From NCBI GenBank assembly GCA_963709155.1, contig CAVPVD010000005.1:558001-622000 (forward strand): a stretch of DNA of 64,000 nucleotides. Direction: 5' to 3'. This DNA comes from Bog-159 sp963709155 (lineage in GTDB: Bacteria; Acidobacteriota; Terriglobia; Bryobacterales; Bryobacteraceae). How positions within the stretch are numbered: position 1 is the stretch's first letter; each line of letters begins with the position of its first letter. Shown piece after piece: positions 25,835 through 35,532 of this stretch. The position numbers and the translations under genes were made by a program. The notes beneath the pieces are model-generated. The model searched no databases and was not told the DNA's origin. It worked only from the letters and a program-made list of their open reading frames with translations.

Positions 25835-28645
25835 TTACTGCGCCAGAGCTTCCACCGGTGCCAGCATGGGCTGCTTGTGCTTGCACTCCGCGTTGGGACA
25901 TTGCAGCACCGGCCCGGCCTTCAGCCACTTCTCCACCATGTAAGGACCGCCGCACTCGGGACATTTCTCCTGCACCGGCTTGCCCCACGTCACGAAGTTA
26001 CAATCCGGCCAGCGGTTGCAGCCGTAGAACGTCTTGCCGCGCTTGGAGCGGCGCTCCACGACTTCACCTTCGTTGCACTCCGGACACTTCATGCCGATCG
26101 TTTTCTGCTTGACGAACTTGCAGGTCGGATAGTTGCCGCAAGCGGTGAACTCGCCGAAGCGGCCCGTCTTCAGCACCAAGTTGCTGCCGCAGTTCGGGCA
26201 CTTCTCCTCCAGTTGCACGTCGGGCTTTTTCTGCGTCCCGCCGATTTGCTTGGTGGTCTTACAGTCGGGGTATCCGGTACACGCGAAGAACGTGCCGAAA
26301 CGGCCCTTCTTCAGCACCATGGGACGACCGCAGTTCTGGCAATACTCGCCTTCACCCTGCTCGCTCAAGCTGGATACGTCGAGATCCGGGAGATCGACGG
26401 TCAATTCGCGAGTATAAGTGCAGAAGCCTTCTTTTCTTTGCCAGGACAAGACCAGCCCTTCGTCCGTGTCCCGCAACGCGAGTGCATAGAAGTCGTTGAT
26501 CTGCGGATACCGCGCCCGGAGCTTTTCCAAACGCAGCCCGATCTGTTCGCGGTCCTTCTGCTTGCGTTCCGCGATGGCCTTGCGATACTTCTCGAACGCG
26601 GCTTTCATCGCCTTGGGTATCCCGGAACAGCCGGGACAGACGAGATTGTCCCGCTCGTCCAACTGGATGGTGGCTTCGGGATAGCGCGCCTGCGCTTTTT
26701 GCAGACTCAGATCGAGATCGCGGCGCACTCTTTGTTGGCGAAGCGCGATATCCTTCTGCAGCTTTTCCAGGTCGGTTTCGGCGCTACGGGAAGGAAAGTC
26801 GGGATAACCGGTGCAAGCCAGAAAGCTGCCGTGCTTACCCCACTTGATCACCAGGGGCTTGCCGCACTTCTCGCAGGTCAAGTCGGTGGGCTTCTCCATC
26901 CGCTTGATGTCGGTCATGTGCTCTTCGGCATGCTTCAGGTCTTTGTCGAACCGCTCGTAAAACTCGCCGATGGCTGTCCGCCACGCGGTTTTCCCGGTTT
27001 CGATATCGTCTAATTCCTCCTCCATGGAGGCGGTGTACTTCACATCGAAGATGTCGTCGAAGTTTTCGAGCAGCAGGCCGGTGACCACGCGGCCCAGTTC
27101 GGTCGGATAGAACCGCCCGCCCTCTTTCTTCACATACTCGCGTTCCTGGATGGTGGAAAGGATAGAGGCGTAAGTGGAGGGACGGCCGACGCCATCGGCT
27201 TCCAGCTTCTTCACCAGCGTGGCTTCGTTATAGCGCGGCGGCGGCTCGGTGAAATGTTGCTCCGGCAGAACGCCGCGGAACTTGAGATGTTCGCCTTCGG
27301 CGACCGCCGGCAGCTTGTGCTTGGTCTCCTCGTCTTCCTCGTCGGACTGATCCTTGCCCTCTTCATACACTTTGAGGAAGCCGCGGAATTTTTCCACCGA
27401 CCCGGTCGCGCGGAACAGATACTCGCTCCCGTCATTGCCGCGCGCCGAGATGTCGATCGTGGTCTGATCGAAAACGGCCGGCGTCATTTGGGACGCGACG
27501 AAACGGTTCCAGATGAGGCGGTAGAGTTTGAGCTCGTCCTCGGCCAGGTACTTGGCCACATCATCCGGGCTGTGCTCCATGGAAGTTGGACGGATGCCTT
27601 CGTGGGCGTCTTGCGCGTCCTTCTTGGACTTGTAAATGTGGGCGGAATCGGGCAAAAACTCGGGCCCGAACTTGATCGCGATATAGGCCCGCACTTCCTG
27701 CAGGGCATCTTCAGATATGCGCGTCGAATCCGTGCGCATGTAGGTGATCAGGCCCACCGCGCCTTCTTTACCGAGTTCAATGCCTTCGTACAGTCTTTGC
27801 GCCAGGATCATGGTGCGCTTGACGCTGAAGCGCAATTTCCGCGAGGATTCCTGCTGCAGCGTGGAAGTGATGAAAGGCGCCACCGGATTGCGGCGCTTTT
27901 CGCGCGTCCCGACGGACTTCACGATGTAATCGGCGCCCTCGAGCTGCGCGACGAGGTAATCGGTGGCCGCCTGGCTTCCGAGTTCCGGCGATTGGTCGTC
28001 CTTCTTGACGAGGTGCGCTTTCAACGGCGGCGGCTTGCGTGCGGCGAGATCCGCGTCGATGGTCCAATACTCGTTCTTGACGAAAGCCGCGATTTCGCTT
28101 TCCCGCTCCACGATCACGCGCAGCGCCACGGTCTGCACACGTCCAGCGGAAAGGCCCCGGCGAACCTTTTCCCAAAGCAGGGGAGAAATCTTGTAGCCCA
28201 CCAGACGATCGAGCACCCGCCGCGCCTGTTGCGCGTCGACCAGTTTCTCGTCCACCATGCCGGGGTTTTGAAACGCCTTCTGAATGGCGTTCTTGGTGAT
28301 CTCATTGAACATCACCCTGAAAATCTGCGGCCCACCGCTCTTCTTGCTCTGTAACTCCTCTTGCAAATGAAAGCAGATAGCCTCCCCCTCGCGATCGGGG
28401 TCAGCCGCCAGGTAAATGGATTCGACGTTCTTTGCGGCCTGCTTCAACTCACCGATCAGTTTGCGCTTGCCTTCGATGATTTCATAGTGGGGTTCGAAAC
28501 CGTGCTCGACATCCACAGCCAGATCTTTCTTAGGGAGATCCTTAATATGGCCCAGCGACGCTTTGACAACGTACTGCTTACCCAGATATTTATTAATGGT
28601 TTTCGCCTTGACCGGCGATTCCACGATGACTAAAGCTTTCGGCAT
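25835..28645 (-). CDS. topA: DNA topoisomerase I
   Basis: 936 residues, within the range for bacterial topoisomerase I. The TOPRIM domain begins KALVIVESPVKAKTINKYLG and contains DPDREGEAICFHL. The catalytic Tyr is Tyr302 in GLITYMRTDSTRIS. The C-terminus has a series of C4 zinc-ribbon repeats, at least five recognisable (CEKCGKPLVIKWGKHGSF...CTGYPDF, CQNCGRPMVLKKGRFGTF, CPNCGSNLVLKTGRFGEF, CPECNEGEVVERRSKRGK, CPECGGPYMVEKW). The enzyme relaxes negative supercoils. dprA ends 38 bp upstream on the same strand, a common dprA-topA arrangement. Confidence 0.97.
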   Translation of the reverse strand: MPKALVIVESPVKAKTINKYLGKQYVVKASLGHIKDLPKKDLAVDVEHGFEPHYEIIEGKRKLIGELKQAAKNVESIYLAADPDREGEAICFHLQEELQSKKSGGPQIFRVMFNEITKNAIQKAFQNPGMVDEKLVDAQQARRVLDRLVGYKISPLLWEKVRRGLSAGRVQTVALRVIVERESEIAAFVKNEYWTIDADLAARKPPPLKAHLVKKDDQSPELGSQAATDYLVAQLEGADYIVKSVGTREKRRNPVAPFITSTLQQESSRKLRFSVKRTMILAQRLYEGIELGKEGAVGLITYMRTDSTRISEDALQEVRAYIAIKFGPEFLPDSAHIYKSKKDAQDAHEGIRPTSMEHSPDDVAKYLAEDELKLYRLIWNRFVASQMTPAVFDQTTIDISARGNDGSEYLFRATGSVEKFRGFLKVYEEGKDQSDEEDEETKHKLPAVAEGEHLKFRGVLPEQHFTEPPPRYNEATLVKKLEADGVGRPSTYASILSTIQEREYVKKEGGRFYPTELGRVVTGLLLENFDDIFDVKYTASMEEELDDIETGKTAWRTAIGEFYERFDKDLKHAEEHMTDIKRMEKPTDLTCEKCGKPLVIKWGKHGSFLACTGYPDFPSRSAETDLEKLQKDIALRQQRVRRDLDLSLQKAQARYPEATIQLDERDNLVCPGCSGIPKAMKAAFEKYRKAIAERKQKDREQIGLRLEKLRARYPQINDFYALALRDTDEGLVLSWQRKEGFCTYTRELTVDLPDLDVSSLSEQGEGEYCQNCGRPMVLKKGRFGTFFACTGYPDCKTTKQIGGTQKKPDVQLEEKCPNCGSNLVLKTGRFGEFTACGNYPTCKFVKQKTIGMKCPECNEGEVVERRSKRGKTFYGCNRWPDCNFVTWGKPVQEKCPECGGPYMVEKWLKAGPVLQCPNAECKHKQPMLAPVEALAQ

Positions 28646-28683
28646 AAGAAGACTTCAACAACCTTGAACAGATATCCCAGAGG

Positions 28684-29883
28684 CTACCACACTTTCACGA
28701 AGTTCTTGCCGGGAAGCTGCTTTACGAGCCCCAGCATCTCCAATTCGAAGAGCGTAGCGATCAACTCCGAAGGCGACGTATCTTCCACAATCTGAAGTAG
28801 ATCGTCCAAGTGTATGGCGGTATCCACCTGCAGGGCAGCAAGTACCTTGCGGCCAATTTCGGGTAGAACCCCCTCGGCCTTTCCACTTAAGAGGGATGCC
28901 TGACTGGCGCCGGCGGATGCAAGGCCGTCGCCCAGGAGGCGGCAGCGCCCCCGCTCGATTAGCTGACGGCGGACCTCGGCGGGAAGTTCCACGATCACGT
29001 CGTTCCAGTCCTGCACGAGCTTGGCGCCCTGTTTTATCAATAGGTTAGGCCCCCAACTCGCCTTCGACGTAATGTTGCCGGGGACGGCGAATACCTCCCG
29101 CCCCTGGTCGAGAGCGAGCTTCGCGGTGATGGCGGAGCCGCTGTACTGGGCGCCTTCGACGACGAGTACTCCGGCGCTCATACCGCTGATGATGCGGTTG
29201 CGGATGGGGAAGTTCTGAGGAAATGCCGTGGATCCCATGGCGAATTCCGAGATAATAAGGCCCTTCGCGGACAGGTCGGCCGCCAGCTTCCGGTTTTCCG
29301 AAGGGTAAATGACATCCACGCCGCAGCCCAGGACCGCGACGGTATCGCCGCCCGCCGAAAACGCGCCCTTATGCGCAGTGGTATCGATGCCGCGCGCCAT
29401 GCCGCTCACAATCGTCAGCCCGGCCCGGGCTAGGTCGGCCGATAGCCTTTCGGCGGCGGCCAAGCCATACGGCGTCGGTCTCCGGGTGCCCACGATCGCG
29501 AAGTGGAACGGCGCCAGCAACTCCAGGCGTCCGCGGGCGAACAGCAGGATGGGTGGATCGAAGATCTCTCGTAACAAAGCAGGGTAGCGGGGGTCGTTAC
29601 GCGCGATGGCAACGGTTCCGTGCTCTGTCATCTTGCGTTGTTGGTCTACCGCGTCCTCGAAGGAGCAGCCGCTGGCAATGCTCTGGGCAACCACGCCGCT
29701 GATGCCCGCCGATTCCAGTTCGCTGCGGGAGGCACGAAACACCGCCTGCGGCGTGCGGAAACGATCCAGGAGCTTACCCGACATCCGGTTGCCTAAACCT
29801 GGCACCAGACTCAACGCCAACCAATGCAACTCCTCTTCACGGCCGATCGAAGACACACTGTTATCCGCCATTAGTCCTTCCAT
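28684..29883 (-). CDS. dprA: DNA-processing protein DprA
   Basis: 399 residues. A small N-terminal SAM-like region (VPGLGNRMSGKLLDRF) is followed by the Rossmann fold with FAIVGTRRPTPYGLAAAERL, IVSGMARGIDTTAHKGAF, VAVLGCGVDVIYPSENRKL and VEGAQYSGSAITAKLALDQGREVFAVPG. A C-terminal winged helix (about 335-399, DLLQIVEDTSPSELIATLFELEMLGLVKQLPG) completes it. DprA loads RecA on incoming single-stranded DNA in natural transformation. The ATG at 29883 has AGGAG about 8 bases upstream. No other competence gene is visible, and the secretion/pilus genes lie far left. Confidence 0.95.
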   Translation of the reverse strand: MEGLMADNSVSSIGREEELHWLALSLVPGLGNRMSGKLLDRFRTPQAVFRASRSELESAGISGVVAQSIASGCSFEDAVDQQRKMTEHGTVAIARNDPRYPALLREIFDPPILLFARGRLELLAPFHFAIVGTRRPTPYGLAAAERLSADLARAGLTIVSGMARGIDTTAHKGAFSAGGDTVAVLGCGVDVIYPSENRKLAADLSAKGLIISEFAMGSTAFPQNFPIRNRIISGMSAGVLVVEGAQYSGSAITAKLALDQGREVFAVPGNITSKASWGPNLLIKQGAKLVQDWNDVIVELPAEVRRQLIERGRCRLLGDGLASAGASQASLLSGKAEGVLPEIGRKVLAALQVDTAIHLDDLLQIVEDTSPSELIATLFELEMLGLVKQLPGKNFVKVW

Positions 29884-29941
29884 CCGAATATCTCCTAATA
29901 TGGTTAAAGATGGCGGGGGCCGTCGCTTCTCTCAAGGAAAC

Positions 29942-30208
29942 ATGCGCCAGGAAGCGTCGTTTTTTGAAGGTAAGGAAGCCGTACTGGTATATATCGCCAA
30001 GCGGTTGAACGAAGCGTTGCGCCTGGAGGCGATCTTTAGCGATGCCGGCGTGGACTACGGAGTGGAAGCCGACGAGTATCGCGGCGGTTTCATATTCCAG
30101 CGCGTCCGCACCGGTGCGTTCTTTTACGTGCTGCCGGGTGCCGTGCAAACGGCGCGTACCGTACTGCAAGCAAACGGCTACCGGCCGGCGGAGCCGGAAG
30201 GGAGCTGA
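29942..30208 (+). CDS. Conserved-looking small protein of unknown function
   Basis: 88 residues from ATG 29942 with AAGGA immediately upstream. It has no signal peptide. The sequence EASFFEGKEAVLVYIAKRLNEALRLEAIFSDAGVDYGVEADEY and FQRVRTGAFFYVLPGAVQTARTVLQANGY has regular alternation of helix and strand and resembles small DUF2007-like signal proteins, but this is only a loose resemblance. It is divergent from dprA and its 3' end overlaps the amidase gene by 31 bp on the opposite strand. Function unknown. Confidence 0.6.
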   Translation: MRQEASFFEGKEAVLVYIAKRLNEALRLEAIFSDAGVDYGVEADEYRGGFIFQRVRTGAFFYVLPGAVQTARTVLQANGYRPAEPEGS

Positions 30209-31368
30209 GCGCTCGGCGGCCCGGTCCGCCGCATTTCCGCGAGCCAGACCCTGTATCGCTCCCGGAGCGCCTTCCGGTACACCGGCGGACGCACACCGGC
30301 CGCCGTGGCGTATTGTGCGATATCCCGCTCGGCGAGCCGGATGCCCGGGGCCATCCCGCTGGAGATAAGCCAGGCGGGTTCGCAGTCGAAACCGAATGCC
30401 CAGAGCGCCGGCAGGGGGAGTTGGTAGTTGTCCGGCAAGCCTAACTCCGCAAATGGGAAACCCACCGACCAGTCGGTGTGGTAACCGATCAACATATTGG
30501 AGGGGTTCACGGATACCTGGGCATGCGGGATGCAGTTCCCGGCGGGAATCCGGTAACGGCTGCGGAGCATTTCGGTCAACATGGCGGCCGCGCGGACCTG
30601 GGCGGGGTTCGCGATGCCGCCCTTCTGGGTGGGGTCGGTTCGGGCCTCAAACGAAATGCCGAGAAACGCCTCGTTGAGATTTAAATAGAACCAGTCGGTG
30701 TCGGCCCAAACGGAATAACCGGCGTGGTCGGCGGCATCGGATTCGGCGACCACGCGGTACACGCGGCCGAACCGGTCGATCAGGTAGTGATAAGCGCACT
30801 TGCGGCGCACGTAATCGAGGAGTGATTCCCCTAACCGTTGCAGAACCGGGGTATCCCTCGCTTCAAAGGGCGCCTGGCAGCTCTCGGTGGTGTGGTAGAC
30901 GATTCCGGCCGGCTGGGACAGGCGTACGCGTTTGATCGACGAGGGGCCGTCCCGCTCAAATGCCGTGTAGAGTCTGGGGCGATTGTTCACTGTATACCGG
31001 GTATCGATACGCAGACCATTACTGTATGCCTCCGAAGTTCCGGTCCGCTCGACTTGCCAAACCGCAGTATTTTCACGGGCCTCGCCTGACGGCGCTCCGC
31101 GCGGAACCGCCAGCGCGACGGGCGGCGTTCCCGGCCGGCGGGCGGTATGCCTGACCAAAAAGGGGACGGGCAGGGCCAACAGTAAAGCCGTGGGCCCGAG
31201 GATCCAACGGAGGGCATGGGATCGCCGAACTGTGGCGGCGGGCTGACGCGCGGCCCTGAGATACCTCAGGCGGGAAACCGGATCGGCGAGGGAAGTGGCG
31301 GTCCGCGCCATGCGCGCATCGGCCGCGGTTCGCCATGTTTGCCAGGGCATACTCACGTGTTCAGTCAA
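30178..31368 (-). CDS. Membrane-anchored N-acetylmuramoyl-L-alanine amidase (Amidase_2 fold)
   Basis: 396 residues. A TM segment lies at about 52-72 (ALRWILGPTALLLALPVPFLV) after a cytoplasmic, Arg-rich tail, so the catalytic part is periplasmic. The amidase core has GIVYHTTESC (Zn ligand His), KCAYHYLIDRFGRVYRVV (second His region), HAGYS and CIPHAQVSVNPSNMLIGYHTDWSV (third His). This is the Amidase_2/PGRP-type zinc amidase that cleaves the stem peptide from MurNAc. The C-terminal 31 bp overlap the neighbour tail-to-tail. Confidence 0.8.
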   Translation of the reverse strand: MTEHVSMPWQTWRTAADARMARTATSLADPVSRLRYLRAARQPAATVRRSHALRWILGPTALLLALPVPFLVRHTARRPGTPPVALAVPRGAPSGEARENTAVWQVERTGTSEAYSNGLRIDTRYTVNNRPRLYTAFERDGPSSIKRVRLSQPAGIVYHTTESCQAPFEARDTPVLQRLGESLLDYVRRKCAYHYLIDRFGRVYRVVAESDAADHAGYSVWADTDWFYLNLNEAFLGISFEARTDPTQKGGIANPAQVRAAAMLTEMLRSRYRIPAGNCIPHAQVSVNPSNMLIGYHTDWSVGFPFAELGLPDNYQLPLPALWAFGFDCEPAWLISSGMAPGIRLAERDIAQYATAAGVRPPVYRKALRERYRVWLAEMRRTGPPSAQLPSGSAGR

Positions 31369-31529
31369 TAGGTTGTGCTGAGCGGCAATAATTCTTCAAT
31401 TAAAAAGGCCTGAGAGGAATCCTCCGAAAGCCTACTTCTAAGGAGATACCGGAAAAAATCGTTGAAGCAGCCGGTCGATGGAGTCCACGCCGGCCGCGTA
31501 TATCTCGCGGCGGCAAGCAGGCGAGAACT

Positions 31530-32531
31530 ATGAACAACCTCGAACAGAATTACACGCAACCGCTGGGGCTGGACGTTGGTACCAGCCGCGTCGTGGTTGC
31601 GCGCGCGCAGGACCAGAATCAGGTATATGAAACCCAGCTCAATGCCTTCGTAACGTTGCCCTATTCGAAACTTGCGGAGAGTCTTCTGCGCAGAGAAGAC
31701 GTGTTCCACGAGGTACAGGGAGCCGAAATCGTGGTGGCCGGCAACGACGCGGAAAAATTCGCCGAGGTTTTTCACGTCGATACGCGGCGGCCGATGGCTA
31801 ACGGGGTGCTGAATCCTGGAGAACCGCATAGCCTGGCAGTGGTGCGGCGAATCGTGACGCGGCTGGTAGGGCGTGCCGCGGTCGAAGGTCAGAAAGTGTT
31901 CTTTAGTGTGCCGGCGCAAGGAGACAACGTGGACGGCGCGATCCGATACCACGAAGCGTCCATGCGGCAGATTCTGGCTGAACTGGGCTATGCGGCTACG
32001 CCCATTGAAGAGGGACTCGCGGTAGTCTATGGCGAATTGGCCGCCTCGAATTTCAGCGGCGTTGGGGTCTCGTGCGGCAGCGGGTTGTGCAATGTTTGCC
32101 TGGCCGTGCTGTCGGTACCGGTCATCAGTTTCAGCGTGGCCAAAGCCGGTGATTTCATCGACGCTAACGCCGCGCAGGTGACCGGCGACCGCGCGAACCG
32201 GCTCCGTATCGCAAAGGAAAATACCTTTCAATTCAATGGCTTCACCGGCGACCGGCAGCATAATGCGTTGACCGTCTACTACCAGGAGGTAATCGCCGGC
32301 CTGATTGGTTCGCTCCGCGCCCACATTGCCTCCGCACAGAGACTCCCGCGGCTGGAACAGGCCGTACCGCTGGTGCTCAGTGGTGGGACGGCGATGCCCA
32401 AGGGTTTTCTGGATCATTTCCTCAAGATCCTCGAGGCAGAAGAGTTTCCGTTGCGGCTGTCGGAGGTCCGCGTTGCGGGCGACCCTTTGCACTCGACGGC
32501 GCGCGGGGCGTTGATGGCCGCGTTGTGCTAG
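31530..32531 (+). CDS. Actin-like ATPase (MreB/FtsA/ParM superfamily, orphan)
   Basis: 333 residues. The phosphate-1 motif is LGLDVGTSRVVVARA (about 12-26), and an adenosine-like motif VLSGGTAMPKGFLDHFLKIL lies near residue 290. The phosphate-2 region reads VGVSCGSGLCNVCLAV, where actin-family proteins usually have D-x-G-x-G-T. PIEEGLAVVYGELA matches the connect-1 region. Resemblance is to MreB/FtsA/MamK-like filament proteins rather than to Hsp70, which is much longer. No partner (mreC, ftsZ, parR) is adjacent. It converges on a pentapeptide-repeat gene. No membrane segment. Polymerisation is plausible but not shown. Confidence 0.65.
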   Translation: MNNLEQNYTQPLGLDVGTSRVVVARAQDQNQVYETQLNAFVTLPYSKLAESLLRREDVFHEVQGAEIVVAGNDAEKFAEVFHVDTRRPMANGVLNPGEPHSLAVVRRIVTRLVGRAAVEGQKVFFSVPAQGDNVDGAIRYHEASMRQILAELGYAATPIEEGLAVVYGELAASNFSGVGVSCGSGLCNVCLAVLSVPVISFSVAKAGDFIDANAAQVTGDRANRLRIAKENTFQFNGFTGDRQHNALTVYYQEVIAGLIGSLRAHIASAQRLPRLEQAVPLVLSGGTAMPKGFLDHFLKILEAEEFPLRLSEVRVAGDPLHSTARGALMAALC

Positions 32532-32551
32532 TGATGTGATTCATAAATATC

Positions 32552-32567
32552 GCTATATTCATATAGC
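32552..32567. repeat. AT-rich inverted repeat between convergent genes
   Basis: GCTATAT-TC-ATATAGC is a perfect 7-bp inverted repeat in a locally AT-rich patch between the actin-like gene stop and the pentapeptide-repeat gene stop. It could be a weak bidirectional terminator or a protein-binding site. No U-tract follows on either strand. Confidence 0.35.
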
Positions 32568-33547
32568 TATCTGGCGCGGCAGCTCCGGTGCGCCCCGGAC
32601 CCCAACAGGAAGGGGCCAGGCGATCCATCGGGCAGGATGGTATCGCGATCCGTACGCGCCTGGGCGAGTTGGGTTTGCGTCAACCCTTGCGCGGCGCGCA
32701 AGTTCGCACCGCGAAGACTGGCGCTCATGGTTGCGGCATCGTGGAAGCGAGCGCCGGACAGATCGGCGCCTTCCAGATCGGTGCCGTTCAGGCGAGCGTT
32801 TTGAAAACTGGCGCCGGCGAGCATAGATTTCCAAAATGACGTTTGCCGCAGGTCGGCGCGATCCAGACGCGCGGAAGCCAGATCCGCTCTTCGGAATTCG
32901 CAATTGTGCAGCGTTGCGGTACTCCAGTTCGATCCCGCGGCGGATATTCCCGAGAGCCTGCACGAACGGAATACGCTGTGGTATAAATTGGCCCCTTCCA
33001 GCTGCGCTTCCGTGAAATTGCAATCGAATACTTTGGCTTGGAGCAGCCGCGCGTCGCGGAGGACGGCGCCTGCAAAATCGCATCGGTCCATGCTCACTTC
33101 CAGCATGTGGGCCTCCCGCAGGTTGGCGCTTCGCAAAGAGGTGCGCACCAGCCGGGCCTCACTGAAATTGGCGCCTCCCAGAAGAGCGAATTCGAGTTTA
33201 GCGTCCATCAAATCGGCCTGCGACAGGTCCGCGTCGATCAGCGTGGCATTGCTGAGGTCGGCGAACTGCAGATTTGCCCCGCTCAGATTGGCGCCCGACA
33301 TCCGTGCGTCGATGAAGTTCGCGGATTTCAAGTCGGCGCGCTCTAAATTCACATTGTCGAGGAGCGCCTCCGCCAGCACGACGCCATTCAGGCTGGCCCG
33401 CAGGCCGTCCTGAGCCAGTTGAAGCCAGGCGCAGTGAGATTCGAGGACACGCCGCAGCGCAGCGGGGCTCAGACGCGCGCCGATAGGCGGCGAGACGTGC
33501 CCTTCGGTCAGGCGCGGCGATTCCGGAATAGGTACCCCATCCTGCAT
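32567..33547 (-). CDS. Pentapeptide-repeat protein
   Basis: 326 residues. From about residue 50 to 300 there are tandem A(D/N)L-x-x units (for example ADLKSANFIDARMSGANLSG, then ANLQFADLSNATLIDADLSQ, then GADLSGARFHDAA). This predicts a right-handed quadrilateral beta-helix. The family includes DNA mimics that protect gyrase, but also many proteins of unknown role. A short non-repeat N-terminus (ALRRVLESHCAWLQLAQDG) could bind a partner. Its start is 13 bp after the flagellar regulator stop on the same strand, so it likely belongs to the end of the flagellar operon. No signal peptide is seen. Confidence 0.85.
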   Translation of the reverse strand: MQDGVPIPESPRLTEGHVSPPIGARLSPAALRRVLESHCAWLQLAQDGLRASLNGVVLAEALLDNVNLERADLKSANFIDARMSGANLSGANLQFADLSNATLIDADLSQADLMDAKLEFALLGGANFSEARLVRTSLRSANLREAHMLEVSMDRCDFAGAVLRDARLLQAKVFDCNFTEAQLEGANLYHSVFRSCRLSGISAAGSNWSTATLHNCEFRRADLASARLDRADLRQTSFWKSMLAGASFQNARLNGTDLEGADLSGARFHDAATMSASLRGANLRAAQGLTQTQLAQARTDRDTILPDGSPGPFLLGSGAHRSCRAR

Positions 33548-33560
33548 GGATCCTGCGGCC

Positions 33561-34988
<1,428 letters not shown>

Positions 34989-35100
34989 GGCTAAAGCAAG
35001 AATCGACGGATGGGGGCGGAGGCTTTAGGCGATGAGGGGAGAACAAAGATAGCGGAACGGCGATAGGATCGTGGCGGCTGGCCCACTTGGCTTCGTTTGG

Positions 35101-35532
35101 TCAGATCTGTCCTACGACGATTCGGTGGACTTTGATGAGCAGATCCACTTCGCTGCGGGGGAGTGCCAGCGCGGCCGCGATTCCGGCGTTGTCCTGGCCG
35201 CCGCGGTGCATGCGCAGAACCTGCGTCCGCCTGCTGAGGTTGAGGCCCGAGCGGGTCGGCGCCGGCGATACCAGCATGCCGGTTTGCCCTTCCACTGCGC
35301 GCAGGTCGGTTTCGAGCGCCAGCACCGCCAGGCGCGCCTCGGCCATGGCCTTCTCCAAGTCCTCGACCTGGCGCCGCTGATCCTGACGGCCGCGCTGCAA
35401 CCGGCGCATTTCGACTTTGAGCGTCACAAACAGGTACAGGCACAATCCTAGACCCGCAGCCAGCAGGACGTAGAGGGCCAGGGGCCGCAACATGAATTCG
35501 GGGTTGCAAATGGTCGCTAGCAGGACTCTCAT
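35101..35532 (-). CDS. DUF2802-like membrane-anchored protein of the flagellar cluster
   Basis: 143 residues. One TM (about 16-37, PLALYVLLAAGLGLCLYLFVTL) is followed by a coiled-coil (about 40-85, EMRRLQRGRQDQRRQVEDLEKAM) and a C-terminal helical segment, RTQVLRMHRGGQDNAGIAAALALPRSEVDLLIKVHRI. This recalls the HTH-like DUF2802 tail found in flagellar/chemotaxis loci of other bacteria. The start overlaps the FliN-like stop by 4 bp. Exact role unknown. Confidence 0.65.
   Translation of the reverse strand: MRVLLATICNPEFMLRPLALYVLLAAGLGLCLYLFVTLKVEMRRLQRGRQDQRRQVEDLEKAMAEARLAVLALETDLRAVEGQTGMLVSPAPTRSGLNLSRRTQVLRMHRGGQDNAGIAAALALPRSEVDLLIKVHRIVVGQI

Noticed and set aside
27254..28354. Long plus-strand frame opposite topA
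   Set aside because: Shadow of topA in a GC-rich genome; no recognisable protein features.
31365..32492. Minus-strand frame opposite the actin-like gene
   Set aside because: No family features; the plus-strand frame has actin-fold motifs.
35000..35027. Possible sigma-28-like element (TAAA-N16-GTCGATTC) before the sigma-54 regulator
   Set aside because: The -10 part has three mismatches and the predicted start would fall only a few bases before the gene; kept out as too weak.
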